From: Oscillospiraceae bacterium
GTDB taxonomy: Bacteria; Bacillota_A; Clostridia; Oscillospirales; Oscillospiraceae
Direction: 5' to 3'
DNA length: 9,588 nt
Assembly (NCBI GenBank): GCA_017540945.1
Contig: JAFYAB010000112.1
Location: forward strand, 1 to 9,588
Shown one piece after another: positions 6,308-9,588 of this stretch (position 1 is the first letter of the stretch; every line of letters starts with the position of its first letter). A program made the translations under genes and the position numbers. The notes beneath the pieces were generated by a model. The model did not search any database, had not been told where the DNA came from, and saw only the letters and a list, made by a program, of their open reading frames with translations.

Positions 6308-6321
6308 GTGATTACACGGAT

Positions 6322-8994
6322 TTAATTCTCATAGACCACGTTGCTCAGAGGCAGGGTCCAGTGCTCGTTGTTGTAGATGTCGGTGAAGAGGTAGGTGGCC
6401 ACCAGCTGGTCCTTGAGGGCGCTCATGTCGGTATAGCCCACGATCAGGTTGCCGTCGGGCACGAAGTCGGCCCGGTCGTAGCCCTCCTCATCATAGCGCT
6501 TGTCGGCGTTGAAGAGCTGATAGCTTATGGGATCGCCGATCTTGTAGCAGTCCTCGAACTCGCCGTCCTTGGTGTAGTAGTCGGCCACGAACTGGATCTC
6601 GTCGCCGTCCTGGAGCTCGGCCACCTTGGCCTCGGCGCTGACGGCGTCCTGCTCCAGCTCCAGCTTCTCGTAGTCGTAGCGGACGCCGGCCACGTAGGCG
6701 TCGAGGGGCGTGCCGGTCTTGATGTTGTCCACGAAGACCACCACCAGGTTGGCCATCTCGCCGTTCAGCAGCACGGGCACGGTGCCGGTGGTCGTCAGCT
6801 CGTCGCCGTCCAGCACGGCGTCCTGATAGTTGAACATCACGGGCTGCACGTTCTCGGCCTCGTCCTTCTCGGGGTTGTAGCTGCCCATGGCGACCCAGGT
6901 GCAGTCATACTCGCCCAGCAGGGCGCCGTCCTTGGTGAACTTGTACATGTTGTCCAGGCCCAGGTTGATGAAGCCGTCGCCGTCGTTGTAGAAGACGTTG
7001 AGCTGCAGGCTGTGGACCTGCTCCCACTGGGCGGGATCCAGCTTCAGGACCTTGTGGCCCTCGTAGTTGGTCCAGGCGCTGAGATTGGTCGCGTCGAACT
7101 GGTTGTCGGCCACGGTCTGGGCCGCGGTGGCGGCGTCCAGATCCAGGGAGCGGCCGCCGCCCAGCAGGGAGCCGAAGATGGAGCCGAAGTCCGCCGCGCT
7201 GCCGGAGGCGCTGGAGCTGCCGCCCAGCAGGCTGCCGATGTCCAGCCCGCCGAAGCTGCTGTAGCCGGAGCTGGAGCCCATCTGGCCGCCCTGCTCCAGG
7301 GTGGCGAACTGCTGGATGCAGCGGGAGTACTCGCTGTCCAGGCCGATGGCGTTGTAGGTGTTGACGGCGGATTTCACATAGTTCTTGTTCTTGTAGGGGA
7401 AGAAGATGGAGATGCCGTAGGCGTTGGTGATGGAGGAGGAGGTCTTGTTGTACTTCACCGCGCCCAGCAGGGTCTTGGCCAGCGCCTCGCTCTCGGGGGT
7501 GGCCAGGTTGTAGCAGAGATGGACCAGGTCGATCTGGTCGATGCGGCTGGAGGCCGCGAACTCCCGGGTCCCGCTGCGGGCGTCGGAGACGGTCTTGTAC
7601 TCGTTGCCGGAGAGCAGCTTGGAGGTGCCGGTGGAGAAGCTCTTGAGGGAGGCGGGGACGGTGGCGCTGAGCTCCGCCAGATCCACCACGGAGAGGGTGG
7701 TGGCCTGCCCGGCGCAGCGGCGGTTGCACTCGGAGACAAAGTCGTCCACGATGTTCTTGCCGATCTCGATGGTGGGCATGGAGGTGTTCTGGGCCAGCTT
7801 GGTGAGCCAGTTGGTGTAGTACCAGCCGATGCCGGGCTCCGTCTCCTCGGAGGCGATCATGTAGTCGGCGTAGTCGTTCATCACCAGGCCGGTCTCCAGC
7901 GTCGCCATCAGGCAGGCGTCAAAGCCAATGAAGTCGAACTTCGCCCCGGCATTCTTCAGGGCGGAGTCGATGCCGCTCAGACCCATGGAGCCCAGGGAGG
8001 CGTTCTTCTCGTCGTAGCCGTAGCCGGAGACGGAGCCGCCGCCGTGGTCCCAGAAGATCAGAGCCTGGCGGTTGGCCGGGTAGTTCTTGGTGCAGAACTG
8101 GATGAAGCTGGTCAGGGTGGCGGGCTTCACCATGGAGTCCTTGCCGGCGTCGCTGACCAGGCAGGTCAGAGCGCCGTTTTCCAGCTTGTAGATCTGGTTG
8201 ACGGTGTTGGAGATGCCCTTGATCTTCCACTGCTTGCAGCCGCCGGTGAAGATGATGATGTTGATGTTGTTGTTCAGCGTGGCCTTGGCCATCTCCTGCA
8301 GGTCGTTGGAGGCCATGCCGGACTTGGATTCCAGGTCGGTGCCGCACATGTAGATCATAAAGGTCCAGGTGTCGCGGCCGTTGCCGAGGATGTTGGTGTA
8401 CTTGGCGCGGGCGCCCTTGGCCACGGTGCTGTCCAGCTTGCCGGTGTTGGCTGTGCGGGCCCAGCCGGTGGAGGCGGAGCCGCCGCCGGAGTAGCCGCCC
8501 AGCATGGAGCTGAGGTCCAGACCGGAGGAGCCGGAGGAGCTGCCGCCGCCCCCCAGCAGACCGCCCAGACCGCTGAAGAGGTCCAGGCCGGAGGAGGACG
8601 AGGAGGAGCTGCTGCCGGAATTCCCGGAGCCGCCGGAATAGGAGCCGCCGCCGGAGAGCCCGTCCAGGATGCTCAGTCCGCCGCTGCCGATGCTGGAGCC
8701 GCCGCCCCCGAAGAGACCGCTCAGCAGTCCGCCGCCGGAGCCGCCGCAGGATTTCAGCAGGAAGAAGGCCAGGATAATGACGATGATGAGACCGCCGCCG
8801 CCCAGGCCGCGGGTCATTGCGCGGTTATGACCGCCGGAGCCGCCGGAGTAGGAGCCGCCGCTCTGGGGCCGCTTGGAGTAGCTGACGTCCTTGCCCGCCG
8901 GCTTGCCGGCGCCAAGGCCGCTGCCAGTCTTGCCGAAGCTGTCGGTTTTACCGATTATTTTTTTGCCCCGACCGCTGTTCGGTTTGTTGTCCAT
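6322..8994 (-). CDS. Membrane-anchored clostripain-like cysteine peptidase (C11 family)
   Basis: An 890-residue protein. Order: basic, soluble N-terminus (1-62); one short hydrophobic segment, LIIVIILAFFLL (69-80), a likely single membrane anchor; Gly/Ser-rich spacer (84-178); C11 clostripain domain (about 209-565, PF03415-like); second Gly/Ser-rich spacer (about 567-616); and an unrecognised C-terminal domain (about 617-890). The catalytic pair is visible: His317 in WDHGGG and Cys361 in GFDACLM. C11 enzymes cut after Arg or Lys and are often calcium-dependent and self-processing, but specificity cannot be read here. There is no cleavable signal peptide; the anchor implies an N-in, catalytic-domain-out topology. 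Start ATG 8994 has GGGAGG 8 bases upstream; the frame extends to 9231 but only through repeats. It has its own promoter, and no terminator follows before the importer promoter. Confidence 0.92.
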   Translation of the reverse strand: MDNKPNSGRGKKIIGKTDSFGKTGSGLGAGKPAGKDVSYSKRPQSGGSYSGGSGGHNRAMTRGLGGGGLIIVIILAFFLLKSCGGSGGGLLSGLFGGGGSSIGSGGLSILDGLSGGGSYSGGSGNSGSSSSSSSSGLDLFSGLGGLLGGGGSSSGSSGLDLSSMLGGYSGGGSASTGWARTANTGKLDSTVAKGARAKYTNILGNGRDTWTFMIYMCGTDLESKSGMASNDLQEMAKATLNNNINIIIFTGGCKQWKIKGISNTVNQIYKLENGALTCLVSDAGKDSMVKPATLTSFIQFCTKNYPANRQALIFWDHGGGSVSGYGYDEKNASLGSMGLSGIDSALKNAGAKFDFIGFDACLMATLETGLVMNDYADYMIASEETEPGIGWYYTNWLTKLAQNTSMPTIEIGKNIVDDFVSECNRRCAGQATTLSVVDLAELSATVPASLKSFSTGTSKLLSGNEYKTVSDARSGTREFAASSRIDQIDLVHLCYNLATPESEALAKTLLGAVKYNKTSSSITNAYGISIFFPYKNKNYVKSAVNTYNAIGLDSEYSRCIQQFATLEQGGQMGSSSGYSSFGGLDIGSLLGGSSSASGSAADFGSIFGSLLGGGRSLDLDAATAAQTVADNQFDATNLSAWTNYEGHKVLKLDPAQWEQVHSLQLNVFYNDGDGFINLGLDNMYKFTKDGALLGEYDCTWVAMGSYNPEKDEAENVQPVMFNYQDAVLDGDELTTTGTVPVLLNGEMANLVVVFVDNIKTGTPLDAYVAGVRYDYEKLELEQDAVSAEAKVAELQDGDEIQFVADYYTKDGEFEDCYKIGDPISYQLFNADKRYDEEGYDRADFVPDGNLIVGYTDMSALKDQLVATYLFTDIYNNEHWTLPLSNVVYEN
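7147..7296 (-). repeat. Second Gly/Ser-rich linker region of the clostripain-like gene
   Basis: This encodes residues 567-616, between the peptidase and C-terminal domains. It contains GLDIGSLLGGS (583-593) and DFGSIFGSLLGGG (602-614), variants of the GLDLxSxLGG motif that also occurs before the peptidase domain. The shared motif points to duplication of one linker module. Confidence 0.65.
8461..8745 (-). repeat. First Gly/Ser-rich linker region of the clostripain-like gene
   Basis: This encodes residues 84-178, almost only Gly, Ser, Leu and Asp, with an eight-Ser run (128-135). The unit GLDLFSGLGG (136-145) recurs as GLDLSSMLGG (158-167). The DNA is a dense GCC/GGA-type low-complexity stretch and could be prone to length change by slippage. 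Confidence 0.75.
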
Positions 8995-9002
8995 AGGATC
9001 AA

Positions 9003-9008
9003 CCTCCC
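9003..9008 (-). promoter_or_regulatory. Ribosome binding site for the clostripain-like gene
   Basis: GGGAGG on the - strand, 8 bases before ATG 8994. It decides against the 79-codon in-frame upstream extension. Confidence 0.9.
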
Positions 9009-9026
9009 TTGCGTATAGATATTTAT

Positions 9027-9055
9027 ATTTTAGCAGATATTTACACGAAATGCAA
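9027..9055 (-). promoter_or_regulatory. Sigma-A promoter of the clostripain-like gene
   Basis: Reading the - strand: TTGCAT (-35, 9050-9055), 17 bases, TAAAAT (-10, 9027-9032), with an extended TG one base before the -10. The predicted mRNA leader is only about 25 bases, just enough for the ribosome site, so leader-based control is unlikely. Confidence 0.82.
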
Positions 9056-9064
9056 TAGGAAATA

Positions 9065-9103
9065 GGGAATAGACCCGCCCGCAGCGGCGCACAGTGTGCG
9101 CCA
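9065..9103. repeat. Framing sequence plus GC palindrome, copy 2
   Basis: GGGAATAGACCCGCC (9065-9079) matches the framing motif at 200-214 with one difference. It is followed by the exact 23-base repeat (9081-9103) that also occurs at 132-154, containing GGCGCACA-G-TGTGCGCC. The flank of one left-hand element is thus joined to the stem of another. Confidence 0.7.
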
Positions 9104-9122
9104 TGTCGTCCCCGCACGGAGC

Positions 9123-9185
9123 AATTGAGAAGTGAGAATTGAGAATTGAGAATTGCGGTATCGTTCAAATTGCCATTTGAACGAT
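9123..9185. repeat. ATTGAGA heptads joined to an AT-rich palindrome
   Basis: Heptads ATTGAGA, AGTGAGA, ATTGAGA, ATTGAGA (9124-9151) and a partial fifth are followed by perfect 11-bp arms ATCGTTCAAAT (9160-9170) and ATTTGAACGAT (9175-9185) around TGCC. The same order (heptads, about 10 bases, AT-rich palindrome) is found on the other strand at 1160-1104, with a different stem sequence. Confidence 0.65.
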
Positions 9186-9238
9186 GAAAAAGAAACAGAT
9201 GGCATTTCTCGGTTTGTTTAATGCCTTTCAAATGGCAA
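9170..9238. repeat. Alternative long stem competing with the 9160-9185 hairpin
   Basis: TTGCCATTTGAA (9170-9181) is a perfect inverted match to TTCAAATGGCAA (9227-9238). Between them GGCATT (9201-9206) pairs with AATGCC (9220-9225). This fold uses the same bases as the right arm of the 9160-9185 hairpin, so only one can form at a time. Confidence 0.55.
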
Positions 9239-9444
9239 ATCCGGTTATTAGTTTTTCACAGCAAACGCGTCGAAGGGGTGAAAAGGGAGTGAAAACTGAA
9301 AGGAACGGATCACCAAGAGATCCTAAATACCTCATAGAAGCAAGGATCGAAAACCATCGCAGGGCTGCGAAAGCGGACGAAAAAACGCAGGCCGGGATCA
9401 CGGGACGAGCAATCCTGTTAGCGTTGGTGGTATCTCGGGGATAT

Positions 9445-9469
9445 CCAAAAGGGGGACGACCCCTTTTGG
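9445..9469. repeat. Perfect 10-bp hairpin
   Basis: CCAAAAGGGG and CCCCTTTTGG flank GACGA. There is no T run on either side outside the stem, so it is not a standard intrinsic terminator, although the stem itself contains T4 on one arm. Confidence 0.6.
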
Positions 9470-9491
9470 CCGTTTGAATGAGGAGAGGGGC

Positions 9492-9532
9492 CCGGGGAGA
9501 GGGGAGAGATTCGGAATCTTCCCTCTCCCCGG
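9492..9532. repeat. Long GC hairpin
   Basis: CCGGGGAGAGGG (9492-9503) pairs perfectly with CCCTCTCCCCGG (9521-9532). After a small internal loop, AGATT (9507-9511) pairs with AATCT (9515-9519). Very stable, but followed only by GTGCGTCTTTG, so termination is doubtful. Confidence 0.6.
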
Positions 9533-9542
9533 TGCGTCTTTG

Positions 9543-9570
9543 CTGACTTTCTGCGCAATCAGAAAGTCAG
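9543..9570. repeat. Perfect 11-bp palindrome at the window end
   Basis: CTGACTTTCTG and CAGAAAGTCAG flank CGCAAT. In size and perfection it resembles the palindromes at 23-45, 1104-1128 and 9160-9185, again with unrelated arm sequence. More inverted sequence (GGCATGCC) continues to the end of the window. Confidence 0.6.
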
Positions 9571-9588
9571 GCCGCCGGCAGGCATGCC

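Larger units (their letters stand above)
9239..9588. other. Gene-free right end with further hairpins
   Basis: No gene is recognised. Small local stems exist (GGATC/GATCC, 9307-9323; CGCAG/CTGCG around 9358-9369), then three strong hairpins: 9445-9469, 9492-9532 and 9543-9570. The part from 9243 to 9440 is less GC-rich than the genes. A 62-codon frame from a GTG at 9289 to 9477 has mixed third-base use and resembles nothing I know. An unclassified RNA or the remnant of an element are both possible. Confidence 0.5.

Noticed and set aside
6361..9018. An 885-codon open frame on the + strand opposite the clostripain-like gene
   Set aside because: It is a by-product of GC-rich third positions on the other strand: Val/Gly/Ala/His-rich composition, no family motifs and no ribosome site, while the opposite strand has clear catalytic motifs and a promoter.
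8995..9231. A 79-codon in-frame upstream extension of the clostripain-like gene
   Set aside because: It passes through the promoter, heptads and palindromes, and a strong ribosome site precedes the ATG at 8994.
9184..9477. Small + strand open frame, or its 62-codon part from GTG 9289
   Set aside because: It starts inside a palindrome, and third-base use is mixed, unlike the genes here. The GTG has only a loosely spaced GGGG site, and the product resembles no family I know.
9445..9532. Intrinsic terminators at the two GC hairpins
   Set aside because: Neither is followed by a T run on either strand, and no gene ends immediately next to them.

Overview
The window looks like a high-GC member of the gut Clostridia, probably Oscillospiraceae or a close relative. 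This rests on strong AGGAGG-type Shine-Dalgarno sites, very GC-rich third codon positions, a Bacillota-type BMP/nucleoside ABC importer operon, a clostripain-like peptidase, and intergenic DNA packed with short palindromic elements. The assignment is an inference from style; no rRNA or other marker gene is present.

Layout. Positions 1-398 hold no gene but carry a chain of palindromic elements. A CPBP-family membrane protease gene follows on the + strand (399-1061). Everything else that codes is on the - strand and converges on it, with a shared bidirectional terminator at 1064-1102. Read in the direction of transcription (right to left), the - strand genes are: a membrane-anchored clostripain-like cysteine peptidase (8994-6322), a BMP-family substrate-binding lipoprotein (6210-4975), a tandem-domain ABC ATPase (4788-3244), and two BPD_transp_2 permeases (3244-2150 and 2153-1164). 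The last three genes overlap by 1 and 4 bases and are clearly co-translated. The right end (9056-9588) is again gene-free and full of palindromes.

How the genes work together. The lipoprotein captures a ligand outside the membrane, most likely a purine nucleoside by analogy with B. subtilis NupNOPQ (YufNOPQ). The two permeases form the channel and the ATPase drives uptake. A near-consensus promoter lies just before the lipoprotein gene, and a 13-bp GC stem-loop sits between lipoprotein and ATPase. This arrangement fits higher expression of the binding protein than of the membrane complex. The clostripain-like gene has its own promoter, but no terminator is visible before the importer promoter, so read-through is possible.

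The least explained material is the intergenic DNA. It holds (i) GC-rich palindromes with unrelated arms in similar framing sequences, (ii) a composite of ATTGAGA heptad repeats followed by an AT-rich palindrome, found at both ends of the - strand block in opposite orientation, and (iii) two segments that can fold as nested or competing stems. No CRISPR array, tRNA, rRNA, transposase or phage gene was seen.
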